From Thermococcus sp. (lineage in GTDB: Archaea; Methanobacteriota_B; Thermococci; Thermococcales; Thermococcaceae), in NCBI GenBank assembly GCA_027074805.1, contig JALTCK010000077.1:1-28085 (forward strand): 28,085 nucleotides of DNA, given 5' to 3'. The position numbers and the translations under genes are program-made. A model generated the notes under the pieces. It had not been told where the DNA came from. It made no database searches and saw nothing but the letters and a program-made list of their open reading frames with translations. Within the stretch, counting starts at the first letter, position 1. Each line of letters begins with the position of its first letter. Below, piece by piece: positions 20,530 through 27,985 of this stretch.

Positions 20530-23178
20530 TCACTTTCTCCTCCTTAGGAGGAGTGGCACTGCAGCCAAGGCTACTATGAACGCCGGACCGCAGATTCCTC
20601 CACCACCACTACTGGTGCTGGTTGTGCTACTGCTTGAGCTGGTGGTGCTTGAGGTTGTAGTAGTGGTGGTGCTTGAGGTTGTAGTAGTGGTGGTGCTTGA
20701 GGTCGTGGTTGTAGTCGGGGTGTACTTCTCCTTTGTGGTCTTGGTCCAGCTTACCTTGTAACCGAGCATGTCGAAGTCGTAGCCGGTCCAGTCAAGGAGC
20801 GGCTTTATCTTCTCAACGGTGTTAAAGTACTGGAGGCCAAGCTTCTGTATACCGAGCTGGATGTTTCCGTTTCCAAGCTCCTTGAGAAGGTACTCAAGGG
20901 TCAAGTTGTTCTTCATCGTGAATCCGCCTGCTGGAGTTGGTGCCCAAGCGTAGTCAACCCACCAGTAGTCTCCGAGAGGATACCTTGAGTATCCACCCGC
21001 ACCCCAGCCTTCAGTGTAGTAGTTCCACTGGAATGAGTACGGGGTGGTGTAGTAGACTATCGGGATGGCCTTGCCTCCGCTAAGGAGCATCTTGTCGACC
21101 TTGAAGCCAGCCTTCTGAAGCTGGGAGGCGAAGTAGTTACCGAGGTTCTCCCTACCAGGATCGTCACTGCGAATTATCGCCTTGATCTCTATCGGGTTTC
21201 CATCGAACTCCCAGACTCCATTGACCTTCTTCAGAGTGTGGCCCTTCAAGTACGGGCTCTTCGCGGCCTTCTCCATGGCATCGTTGATCAACTTGAGTGC
21301 GTAGTTCTCATCGCCCTGAGGCCCGATACCGAGCGCTTTTGCGGCCGAGAGTATGGTTAGGTACGGAACGACGGCACCACTGGTTTCAGGACCGTACATT
21401 GGGGCACCGCTTCCACCGAGGAAGGTGTTAACTACGTAGTTCCTGCTGAATATCCAGTTCATAGCATACCTAATTTCCCTGATGGCGAAGGGGTTGAAGT
21501 AGGTCTTGTTGTTTACAGTTATGAGGTACGGGTTGTCCTCATCGTGCACGGGGTTGAGGGCAAGCGACCACCATATACCAACGGTCTTTATGAGCTGTAG
21601 TGAGTCTGAGTACTGCTGATAAATTGGCTTAACCCTAGAACCTGGCATCTCGTAGAAGAACAGATCGTATTCACCTTTTGCAACAGCAAGCATTGCTGTA
21701 TCATCGTTGCTGGTACCGTAGAAGTCAACCTCGTCAAAGTAAGCCTGGGTTGGAGCGTCTACCATTGGTGCGTTCGGATCACCGCTTGTGGGGATCTTGC
21801 CTGCGAAGAGAACCCTCTTACCATCAAACTTCTTCATGACGAGCTTGAGGTTCTTTGCATCATAGTGGTCAAGGTAGTACGGACCGTCAGATATAACCGC
21901 ATTGTCGTGCTTGGAGATCCAATCAATCACGGCCTGGGTTCCCTCTTTTGCAATATCCTTGCTTATGCCTGCCTGCTCGGGTGAGATGCCCCACTTGTTA
22001 AGCCATGGCTCAAGGCTGGTGAGCCACACTGGGAGGAGCTTGTTGTCGTCGGCCATGACGAGGTGGGCCGCCTTCTCAAAGTACGGCATCTGGTCGGGGT
22101 TTATCATGTCGACCTGGTAGGTGTTTCCGCCAGAGGTTGACCATGAGAAGTATTTTCCATCTATGGTCTGGTTCTGCTGGCTGAGGCCAACCATCCAGGT
22201 CATGATGTTGAAGTCTTCCCATGGGAATGCAGCACCGGGGACGTACATTCCAGTGGCAGCCACGAGGTCGTTGAGCGGGAAGTCATAATCCTGGTACATG
22301 GCGATCTCAATATAGTCATTAGTGACCTTCTCAAGCTTGAATCCCATAAGAACGCTTAGAGCATCACTCACCTGACTGTCCCAGTCCGAGTCGTAGAACG
22401 GGTCCTTCTTGCCGGCGGCATGTGCCCACTCAAAGTCCATCGCTATGGAGTAGAAGTAGTCGGCGGCTGTCATCTTCTGACCATCATGCCACTGGCCAAG
22501 ACCGCACTTGAAGACGACCATGCTCTTTGCCTTCTGGCCAGCGTACGTGGCAACCCACTTGTGGAGGGTATCATTGTAGATAACGGCATCAGTCGGAACG
22601 GTCACGTCCCTCTTGAAGTCAACGACGGTACACTTGTACGGCGCCGGTAGACCGTTGGGGGCGTTTCCGTAGGCGAATGAATAGTCGTGCAGGAAGTACC
22701 AAACGTGTATACTGTAAGTGTCGCTGAATCCGTCAGGGGATGGGTTCCAAACTCCCATAAAGAGCGAACCTGCCGAAGGTGTGTGCTGTATTATCTTCAG
22801 GAGCTTCTTTCCAGAGGTTGCAGGCTGTATTGACCTCGTGGCCAGGTAGGAGAGGCCTGCTATCGGATCCCTCACGGGAACCTTGATGTCCTTTCCGGCT
22901 AGGAGGAAGTTCCAGTTCTCAGCCACGTAGATACGCGGGGACTGAAGGAGATGGAGGGCAGCACTTATCTTATAGACGTCCCAGAACTCTTTGTCCTGAT
23001 CGAGAGTGACCGTGGTGTTCGTTATCACGTACTTGGTTCCGTTTATGGTAACGATCTCCTTGCTTATCTGCACCCCCGCAGGGTTCGTGTAAGTCTCTGC
23101 GTTTACTGGCTTCACTACAAAAAATACACTAAACAACATCAAACTCATAACAAACAAACTCAAAGCCTTCCTATTCAT
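20530..23178 (-). CDS. Family 5 solute-binding protein of the ABC importer, CGP-CTERM anchored
   Basis: The 882-aa extracellular receptor of the importer. It has a signal peptide (about 1-27, ending KPVNA before ETYTNP), an extended SBP_bac_5-type body (typical features KCGLGQWHDGQKMTAADYFY near 224 and the later FAIREIRYAMNWIFSRNYVV), and a Ser/Thr-rich stalk of about 40 residues built partly from three 24-bp tandem repeats. It ends with GICGPAF, a hydrophobic stretch and RRRK, the CGP-CTERM sorting signal known from Thermococcaceae (Cys863). Family 5 receptors bind peptides, but some archaeal ones bind oligosaccharides, so the substrate is open. GGAGG precedes the ATG with a rather long gap. 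It is longer than bacterial relatives (about 500-600 aa). Confidence 0.93.
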   Translation of the reverse strand: MNRKALSLFVMSLMLFSVFFVVKPVNAETYTNPAGVQISKEIVTINGTKYVITNTTVTLDQDKEFWDVYKISAALHLLQSPRIYVAENWNFLLAGKDIKVPVRDPIAGLSYLATRSIQPATSGKKLLKIIQHTPSAGSLFMGVWNPSPDGFSDTYSIHVWYFLHDYSFAYGNAPNGLPAPYKCTVVDFKRDVTVPTDAVIYNDTLHKWVATYAGQKAKSMVVFKCGLGQWHDGQKMTAADYFYSIAMDFEWAHAAGKKDPFYDSDWDSQVSDALSVLMGFKLEKVTNDYIEIAMYQDYDFPLNDLVAATGMYVPGAAFPWEDFNIMTWMVGLSQQNQTIDGKYFSWSTSGGNTYQVDMINPDQMPYFEKAAHLVMADDNKLLPVWLTSLEPWLNKWGISPEQAGISKDIAKEGTQAVIDWISKHDNAVISDGPYYLDHYDAKNLKLVMKKFDGKRVLFAGKIPTSGDPNAPMVDAPTQAYFDEVDFYGTSNDDTAMLAVAKGEYDLFFYEMPGSRVKPIYQQYSDSLQLIKTVGIWWSLALNPVHDEDNPYLITVNNKTYFNPFAIREIRYAMNWIFSRNYVVNTFLGGSGAPMYGPETSGAVVPYLTILSAAKALGIGPQGDENYALKLINDAMEKAAKSPYLKGHTLKKVNGVWEFDGNPIEIKAIIRSDDPGRENLGNYFASQLQKAGFKVDKMLLSGGKAIPIVYYTTPYSFQWNYYTEGWGAGGYSRYPLGDYWWVDYAWAPTPAGGFTMKNNLTLEYLLKELGNGNIQLGIQKLGLQYFNTVEKIKPLLDWTGYDFDMLGYKVSWTKTTKEKYTPTTTTTSSTTTTTTSSTTTTTTSSTTSSSSSTTSTSSGGGGICGPAFIVALAAVPLLLRRRK
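20641..20712. repeat. Three 24-bp tandem repeats coding the Thr/Ser stalk
   Basis: Three copies lie at 20641-20664, 20665-20688 and 20689-20712. The first two are identical and the third differs at a few bases near its right end. Twenty-four bases keep the frame and add eight residues of Thr and Ser per copy to the stalk of the solute-binding protein. Copy number could change by slippage without breaking the gene. Confidence 0.9.
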
Positions 23179-23222
23179 ACCCCACTGCCTCCTTCACTTT
23201 TTGGCAATGTTGCCATCTATGG

Positions 23223-23246
23223 TGTATAATGGCATGAAGTTATACA
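23223..23246. promoter_or_regulatory. Inverted repeat over the importer transcription start
   Basis: TGTATAA (23223-23229) and TTATACA (23240-23246) are perfect inverted arms 10 nt apart. The predicted importer start near 23232 falls between them, where a bound protein would block transcription. The right arm is part of GAAGTTATACAG, which occurs again at 23296-23307, upstream of the promoter, 60 bp away. The regulator is unknown. Confidence 0.45.
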
Positions 23247-23252
23247 GCGAGA

Positions 23253-23268
23253 GCCTATTTAAGGGTTA
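23253..23268 (-). promoter_or_regulatory. Promoter of the ABC importer operon
   Basis: The minus strand reads AACCCTTAAATAGGCT, a plausible BRE/TATA. A start near 23232 gives a leader of about 54 nt, long for this genome region, which includes the palindrome at 23203-23214. Confidence 0.55.
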
Positions 23269-23490
23269 CGTTATTGTAAAAGTGCCAAAAGGATAGAAGT
23301 TATACAGAGACGCCTTATCAAAAACAAAGGGTAAAAAACGCCATGTTACAACAATGCGCCATTCAACATGCTTTAAAATTGTTTAAAGATGAATAGCATC
23401 CCTCTATTCAAAAATTGGGCATTTTTAACTTAGAGGAAACTTCAAAAAAGCGAATGCTGCATGTTTTTGCTCTAAAACTGAAAACTCTGA

Positions 23491-23506
23491 GGAAAAATTT
23501 TAAATT
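23491..23506 (+). promoter_or_regulatory. Promoter of pyrC-pyrK
   Basis: GGAAAAATTTTAAATT provides the BRE and TATA. The predicted start near 23527 leaves a leader of less than 10 nt. The sequence CCCCAAGCTGGGG (23513-23525) directly before it is nearly palindromic and could be an operator, though I do not recognise it. Confidence 0.55.
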
Positions 23507-23534
23507 CCTGAACCCCCAAGCTGGGGCGGGCACT

Positions 23535-24761
23535 ATGTACGAGCTTGTTCTCAAAGGGAAATTCATTTTGAACAGGGGGATCATTGAAGGGAGTATTGGT
23601 ATCGAGGATGGGTTGATAAAAAGAATCTCGATTGGTTCCCTTGAAGGGGATGCCGTGATCTCCCTAGACAGAGGACAGGTTTTCCTGCCGGGTCTCATAG
23701 ACACCCACGTCCACCTCAGAGACTTCGAAGAAAAGAAAAAGGAAAACGTTGAGAGTGGAACTAAGGCGGCTCTCCATGGCGGAATCACAGCCATCTTCGA
23801 CATGCCCAACACAACGCCACCTGTCATTGACTCCATGACCTTTGAAAAACGCCTCAAGCTCTTCCGGAGAAAAGCCTACACCGACTACGCCCTGGGTTTT
23901 CTAATGAAAAGCAACTGCAACGAGGCTAAAAAGGCCAAAGCCGACTTTTACAAGGCCTTCATGGGAGCATCGACCGGAGGGATTTATTCAGAGAACTTTG
24001 AGGTCGACTATGCCTGTTCACCAGGTGTCTTAAGCATTCACGCGGAAGACCCGAAGATAATTCAGGGGAATCCAGAGAGGCCGCCGGAGGCGGAGGTCAG
24101 GGCAATAGAACTAGGCCTATCAGCAGCCAAAAAGCTAAAAAAGCCCCTTAACATCTGCCATGTCTCAACGCACGGTGGAATTAAGGCAATCCTCCAGGAG
24201 GACCTTCCCTGGGTGAACTTCGAGGTTACTCCCCATCACCTTTTCCTAACGAAAAAAGACTATGAAAAAAACCCACTCCTGAAAGTCTACCCGCCACTGA
24301 GGGAGGAAAGCGATAGAAGGGCCCTCTGGGAGAACTTCTCGAAAATCCCGATAATAGCGAGCGACCACGCCCCACACACAATCGAGGATAAGGAGAAGGG
24401 CTCCGCTGGAATTCCCGGCCTTGAGACGGAAGTAGCTTTACTCCTCGACGCCGTGAACAGGGGTCTGATTAGCGTTTTTGACGTAGTCGAGAAGATGCAC
24501 GAGAACCCGCTAAGGGTCTTTGGAATAATTGGGAGGGACTTTGAGGTTGGAAACGAGGCGACGTTTACTGTGGTTGACCTCAGGAAGGAGTGGACAGTTA
24601 AGCCCGAGGAGTTCTACACCAAAGCGAAGTGGAGCCCCTGGGAGGGGAGAAAGCTGAAGGGGAAGGTTGTGATGACCGTTCTCCGCGGAAGGGTCGTTAT
24701 GGAGGATGACGAAATCGTAGGAAAGCCGGAGGGGGTTCGTTTAAATGTACAGCGTGGTTGA
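23535..24761 (+). CDS. pyrC: Dihydroorotase
   Basis: The 408-aa cytoplasmic zinc enzyme closes the pyrimidine ring, turning carbamoyl-aspartate into dihydroorotate. It shows the amidohydrolase signature DTHVHLRD with zinc ligands His58 and His60, the bridging lysine Lys140 in YKAFMGAS, SIHAED (His169), ICHVSTHGG (His209) and ASDHAPHT with catalytic Asp277. The start at 23535 is chosen because the family begins with this MYELVLKGKF-like strand and the promoter lies 35 nt upstream; the frame remains open for 120 nt further upstream, but that part is AT-rich and has no matching sequence. No clear ribosome-binding site is seen. It overlaps pyrK by 17 nt. Confidence 0.95.
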   Translation: MYELVLKGKFILNRGIIEGSIGIEDGLIKRISIGSLEGDAVISLDRGQVFLPGLIDTHVHLRDFEEKKKENVESGTKAALHGGITAIFDMPNTTPPVIDSMTFEKRLKLFRRKAYTDYALGFLMKSNCNEAKKAKADFYKAFMGASTGGIYSENFEVDYACSPGVLSIHAEDPKIIQGNPERPPEAEVRAIELGLSAAKKLKKPLNICHVSTHGGIKAILQEDLPWVNFEVTPHHLFLTKKDYEKNPLLKVYPPLREESDRRALWENFSKIPIIASDHAPHTIEDKEKGSAGIPGLETEVALLLDAVNRGLISVFDVVEKMHENPLRVFGIIGRDFEVGNEATFTVVDLRKEWTVKPEEFYTKAKWSPWEGRKLKGKVVMTVLRGRVVMEDDEIVGKPEGVRLNVQRG

Positions 24762-25446
24762 GGTCAGGGAAACGTGGGAGGTTGCGAGGGAAATTAGAGC
24801 CTTCAGGTTTCACAAAGGCTTCGATTTCAAGGCGGGGCAGTTCGTTATGGTCTGGCTTCCTAGAATAGGTGAGAAGCCATTCAGTCTGGCCTGGAAGGAC
24901 ATGATAATTGTGAAGAAGGTCGGCCCCTTCACTTCCAGACTTTTCGAGCTGAAAGAAGGCGACCGGCTGTGGATTCGCGGGCCCTATGGAAGGGGATTCG
25001 AACCCGTAGGGAAAAGGGCGGCATTGGTCGGCGGGGGCATTGGAATACCTCCCCTCTACGCATTTGCAAGGGCGTATAAAAACCGCTTCGATGAAATCAC
25101 TATGATTTACGGTGCCCGCTCCAAAGAGGATCTTGTCCCCCTCGATGTGAGGAACTACGTGAACGAGGTTGTGATAACTACAGATGACGGCTCGGCCGGG
25201 AGGAAAGGCTTTCCGACGGACGTTTTGGCCGAGAGAAAGAAAAACTTCGGTCAGGTTTACGCCTGCGGACCGGAGCCGATGCTGAAGGCCGTGTTGCAGG
25301 TTATGAATTATCAAAACGTCCAGATCTCGGCGGAGCGCTACATGAAGTGCGGTATCGGCGTCTGCGGCTCCTGCAATCTCGGAAAATACCTCGTGTGCCG
25401 CGACGGGCCGGTTTTCGATGGCTTCCAGCTGAGGGGACTGCTCTGA
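24745..25446 (+). CDS. pyrK: Dihydroorotate dehydrogenase electron-transfer subunit
   Basis: The 233-aa iron-sulfur flavoprotein passes electrons from dihydroorotate dehydrogenase (PyrD) to NAD. The N-terminal half is a ferredoxin-reductase FAD domain (FKAGQFVMVWLPR, then IRGPYGRGF); the NAD-binding part opens with ALVGGGIGIPPLYA. The [2Fe-2S] cysteines near the end are Cys202, Cys207, Cys210 and Cys218, spaced C-x4-C-x2-C-x7-C. GGAGGGGG lies before the ATG, inside the end of pyrC. PyrD itself is not in this window. A 17-nt overlap with pyrC shows one operon for two steps of pyrimidine synthesis. Confidence 0.93.
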   Translation: MYSVVEVRETWEVAREIRAFRFHKGFDFKAGQFVMVWLPRIGEKPFSLAWKDMIIVKKVGPFTSRLFELKEGDRLWIRGPYGRGFEPVGKRAALVGGGIGIPPLYAFARAYKNRFDEITMIYGARSKEDLVPLDVRNYVNEVVITTDDGSAGRKGFPTDVLAERKKNFGQVYACGPEPMLKAVLQVMNYQNVQISAERYMKCGIGVCGSCNLGKYLVCRDGPVFDGFQLRGLL

Positions 25447-25451
25447 CCAAT

Positions 25452-25466
25452 CACCTTTTTAAACCC
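25452..25466 (+). promoter_or_regulatory. Promoter of the radical SAM gene
   Basis: CACCTTTTTAAACCC is a TATA-like element about 35 nt before the ATG at 25494. The predicted start near 25485 puts GGTGAG at the extreme 5' end of the message. It begins 5 nt after the pyrK stop. Confidence 0.5.
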
Positions 25467-25493
25467 CTTTTCTCCGCCCCCGTCGGTGAGAGA

Positions 25494-26408
25494 ATGAAGA
25501 AAATGAGCTGGGAGGAGTTCGCGAGGAGCATGGGGATCGAGCCCCAGATTCTGGAGAACAAAGAGGCAAGGCTCCTTAAGGAGTTCGTGATGGATCTGAA
25601 GTTCCCCACTCACTGCCAGGGCTGCCAGGGGCTGGATCTGAGCAACCCCAACCCCGTCCACCATCCGAGCTACGAGCTAACTCCCGCGTGCAATCACGAC
25701 TGTATTTTCTGCTACTCAAACGTCGCCGTTAAGCTCGGAAAGGTCCCGAAGCCGGGCTACTACGGCTGGGAAGAGCCCTACGCGATAACTGTCTCGCAGT
25801 ACGGCGAGCCACTGATCAGCCAAAGGATAGTCGAGGTCAACAGAATGCTACGCGAGCGCTTTCCAAAGGTGAGGCTCGATTTGCAGACAAACGGCTCGCT
25901 TTTGACCGAGGAACTGTGGGAGAAGCTCGACTTCGACCTAGTAATGATAAGCCTCGACGCTTCAACTAGGGAAAAACACCTCAAGATAACTAATGCTGAT
26001 ACCTTTGATGCTGTGGTGAATGCCCTGAGAATAGTTGGGTCTGACAAACGCGTCCGTTCCGCGGTGAGAACTATATTCATGCCCGGCATAAACGACGAGG
26101 ACATCCCGAGGATAGCCGAGCTGGCCGCCTCGCTGGGGATAGACGAGATGATGCTTCAACCCCTGACCATCCACGAGCTCAACGTCGAGCGGTTGAAGAA
26201 AGCCGGTTTGGATTTCGAGAGGGCCGAGAGCGTGAGGGAGTACTTAAAGGCGTCGATGGAGGCGAAAAAATACATAGACGTCCGGGTAAGCGGCTGCCAG
26301 CTCGCACTCTACAGGACTATGGATCCGCTGACGCTCTTCAGCGCTAAGAGAATTGCGAGGGATGTAGCTCCAGCAATGAAGAGGGAGAGGACAGAGGATA
26401 AAGGTTAA
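25494..26408 (+). CDS. Radical SAM enzyme of unassigned function (304 aa)
   Basis: It has the radical SAM cluster CNHDCIFC (Cys66, Cys70, Cys73; the CX3CX2C pattern), then the TIM-barrel motifs SQYGEPLISQ (glycine-rich SAM contact), LDLQTNGSLL and MISLDAS. Extra cysteines are Cys41 and Cys44 (HCQGCQG) before the cluster and Cys268 near the end, which might hold a second metal site. The family uses SAM to make a radical for difficult chemistry; the substrate is not readable. The ATG at 25494 is chosen from GGTGAG just before it; the same frame is open upstream inside pyrK but that is shadow. Next comes a membrane protein 35 nt later. Confidence 0.85.
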   Translation: MKKMSWEEFARSMGIEPQILENKEARLLKEFVMDLKFPTHCQGCQGLDLSNPNPVHHPSYELTPACNHDCIFCYSNVAVKLGKVPKPGYYGWEEPYAITVSQYGEPLISQRIVEVNRMLRERFPKVRLDLQTNGSLLTEELWEKLDFDLVMISLDASTREKHLKITNADTFDAVVNALRIVGSDKRVRSAVRTIFMPGINDEDIPRIAELAASLGIDEMMLQPLTIHELNVERLKKAGLDFERAESVREYLKASMEAKKYIDVRVSGCQLALYRTMDPLTLFSAKRIARDVAPAMKRERTEDKG

Positions 26409-26443
26409 ACGCATCCCACCGGATAACCCATTGGGGAAGGCCT

Positions 26444-27130
26444 ATGCTCCTGGAAATAGCCTCCCTGATGTTGCTCCTGATCTTCATCGGGATAAACATC
26501 ACCGTTGGCTTGGGAAGGCTCTTCGGGAGGTTTGCGGGGGTTACTCTGAGGAGGGCCCTGGGAGTAGACCTCCCCGAGAACGAGAAGAAGGGCTGGGAGA
26601 GGCTGTTCACGCTGGTATGGCTCCCCATAGGACTCTGGGCGTTTTTCAAGCTCTGGGGCTGGAGCGTTTCGGGAGTCATCGGGGCCCTCTTTGGCTTCCT
26701 CGCCTTCAGGAGCGGGGCAAACCTCACGAGAAGCCTCGTTTACAGCATCCACGACAGGAAGATCGTGGAGGAACACGGCGAGGGCAGGTTGCTCTCAGTA
26801 ATCGGTAAGGCGACTGGACTGTCCGTTCTGCTGGAGGGCACCTTTGCATTCTCCTTCGCCCTCGCCTACAAACTGCTCTCTGCAACGATCACCCCTGGAA
26901 GGAGCGCAAATCAGTTCATCCTCCTACTGTGGCTGGGTGGACTGGCCTTTGGCCTGGTCTTCGGCTGGTTCATAGCGAGGAACAACAGGGGAATACTCCT
27001 GAGGAACGCCATCCTCGTGGTCGGATTCTTCGCGGCAAAGAAGGGGAAGACTAAGGTAGATGGAACCGTTGGGAAGGTTAGAAGGGCTCCTAAGGGGCTC
27101 AAAGGAAAGGGATCAAAGCTATCCAAATAA
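26444..27130 (+). CDS. Polytopic membrane protein with a basic C-terminal tail (228 aa)
   Basis: Unrecognised. About five or six helices are visible: around 3-21, 56-70, 72-88, 124-146, 158-177 and perhaps 186-194. A cytoplasmic loop (SIHDRKIVEEHGEGRLLS) and a tail of about 30 residues (KKGKTKVDGTVGKVRRAP and on) rich in Lys, Arg and Gly follow the positive-inside rule and could contact nucleic acid or acidic lipids. GGGGAAGG lies before the ATG. No clear promoter is present in the 35-nt gap, so it may be read from the radical SAM gene's promoter. Confidence 0.7.
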   Translation: MLLEIASLMLLLIFIGINITVGLGRLFGRFAGVTLRRALGVDLPENEKKGWERLFTLVWLPIGLWAFFKLWGWSVSGVIGALFGFLAFRSGANLTRSLVYSIHDRKIVEEHGEGRLLSVIGKATGLSVLLEGTFAFSFALAYKLLSATITPGRSANQFILLLWLGGLAFGLVFGWFIARNNRGILLRNAILVVGFFAAKKGKTKVDGTVGKVRRAPKGLKGKGSKLSK

Positions 27131-27142
27131 CTTTTTAAAGCG
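27125..27142 (+). promoter_or_regulatory. Promoter of the PP-loop gene
   Basis: AAATAACTTTTTAAAGCG overlaps the stop of the membrane protein gene. Its distance to the ATG at 27161 (about 26 nt from the TATA centre) predicts a leaderless message, and the intervening C/T-rich sequence indeed contains no ribosome-binding site. Confidence 0.6.
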
Positions 27143-27160
27143 CCCTTCCCTTCCCCAACC

Positions 27161-27985
27161 ATGCTCAAGTGCTCACTCTGCGTCCACGACGAGAGGACCG
27201 CAAAGATAGACATAGTAAACGGGAACCCCCTCTGCAGAGAGTGTCAGGTTTACTTGAAGCACCCGATTGACCGTGAAAAAATCAGGAGAGAGCTCGAGGA
27301 GCTGATGCGGGAAGTTGATAAGGCCATCCTCGCCTACTCCGGCGGAAAGGACAGCGTCGTTGCACTCTACCTCGCGAAGGAGGTTTACAAAGTCCCGGAA
27401 ATAGAGGCAGTGATGATAGAGCACGGGCTCATGGCGAGGGAGGCAGTAGAGAACGCCCGCAGGATAGCAGAGCACCTCGGCGTTCCCTTCACCCTTTTGG
27501 AGTACGACTACTCCGACATCTTCCGGGAGGCACTTCTAAAGGGCCAAAGCCCCTGCAGGGCCTGCTCAAAGAGAACCTTGGGGAAGCTCAGGAAGTACGC
27601 GCTGAGGAAGGGCTACAAGTACATCATCACGGGGCACGAGCTGCCCTTCGGTCACCACCCCTACAGGCTCATGAGCGGTGGAGTCGTTCAGATAAGGCTC
27701 CTAGCCATGATGAGCGAAAAGGAGCGATTTGAGATTCTGAAAAGACTCCCCTTCGAGTTCCCAGAGCTGCCCGGTTACACCACCAACTGCCTCGTTCTGG
27801 GTCCGGCCCTCGAGCGCTACTGGGAGAAGAACGGTCACAGCTTCGAGCAGCGAAGAATAGCGGCGCTGGTTAGATACGGCCTGATGAGCAGGGAGCGGGC
27901 GGAGAAAGAGTTGAGGAAACCCAAGGTTCCAGAATGGCAGAAGAAAATAGTCTTTGAAAGACTTAGACTAACCCAACTCCACTAA
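27161..27985 (+). CDS. TtuA/Ncs6-like PP-loop ATP-pyrophosphatase, probable sulfur-transfer enzyme
   Basis: The 274-aa protein has an N-terminal zinc-ribbon-like pair CSLC (4-7) and CREC (25-28), the PP-loop SGGKDS (60-65), PCRAC (Cys132, Cys135), TGHELPFGHHPYR and a later Cys210 (TTNC). In TtuA, which thiolates tRNA, two cysteines spaced CxxC plus a later one bind a [4Fe-4S] cluster, and Cys132/135/210 could be the equivalents. It is shorter than TtuA and lacks its C-terminal zinc finger; the end (EQRRIAALVRYGLMSRERAE) also recalls other N-type PP-loop amidotransferase relatives. So tRNA thiolation is a reasonable guess, not a firm call. Leaderless start. Its stop overlaps that of the next gene. 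Confidence 0.75.
   Translation: MLKCSLCVHDERTAKIDIVNGNPLCRECQVYLKHPIDREKIRRELEELMREVDKAILAYSGGKDSVVALYLAKEVYKVPEIEAVMIEHGLMAREAVENARRIAEHLGVPFTLLEYDYSDIFREALLKGQSPCRACSKRTLGKLRKYALRKGYKYIITGHELPFGHHPYRLMSGGVVQIRLLAMMSEKERFEILKRLPFEFPELPGYTTNCLVLGPALERYWEKNGHSFEQRRIAALVRYGLMSRERAEKELRKPKVPEWQKKIVFERLRLTQLH

Larger units (their letters stand above)
23179..23534. other. Divergent control region between the ABC importer and pyrC
   Basis: This AT-rich 356-nt stretch has no convincing gene. It holds the importer promoter (23253-23268, minus), the pyrC promoter (23491-23506, plus), the palindrome GGCAATGTTGCC (23203-23214), a TGTATAA/TTATACA inverted repeat (23223-23246), two copies of GAAGTTATACAG (23236-23247 and 23296-23307), and a CATGTT/AACATG inverted repeat (23342-23347 and 23365-23370). 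A reading frame through its right part continues into pyrC but looks non-coding. Confidence 0.7.

Noticed and set aside
20641..20712. Tandem repeats as a CRISPR array
   Set aside because: The 24-bp units are directly adjacent without spacers and are in frame as the Thr/Ser stalk of the binding protein.
23342..23370. CATGTT/AACATG inverted repeat as a terminator or operator
   Set aside because: Six-base arms with a 17-nt loop in AT-rich DNA may well arise by chance, and it lies at no clear distance from either promoter.
23415..23534. A 40-residue N-terminal extension of dihydroorotase
   Set aside because: The region is AT-rich, contains the pyrC promoter, and does not resemble the start of the family.
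24994..25010. A tRNA T-loop-like sequence (GGGTTCGAATCCCC on the minus strand)
   Set aside because: It lies inside pyrK, the stem pairs only partly, and no acceptor, D or anticodon arms surround it.
24697..25314. A 205-codon minus-strand frame
   Set aside because: It is a shadow of pyrK and the end of pyrC, both firmly identified.
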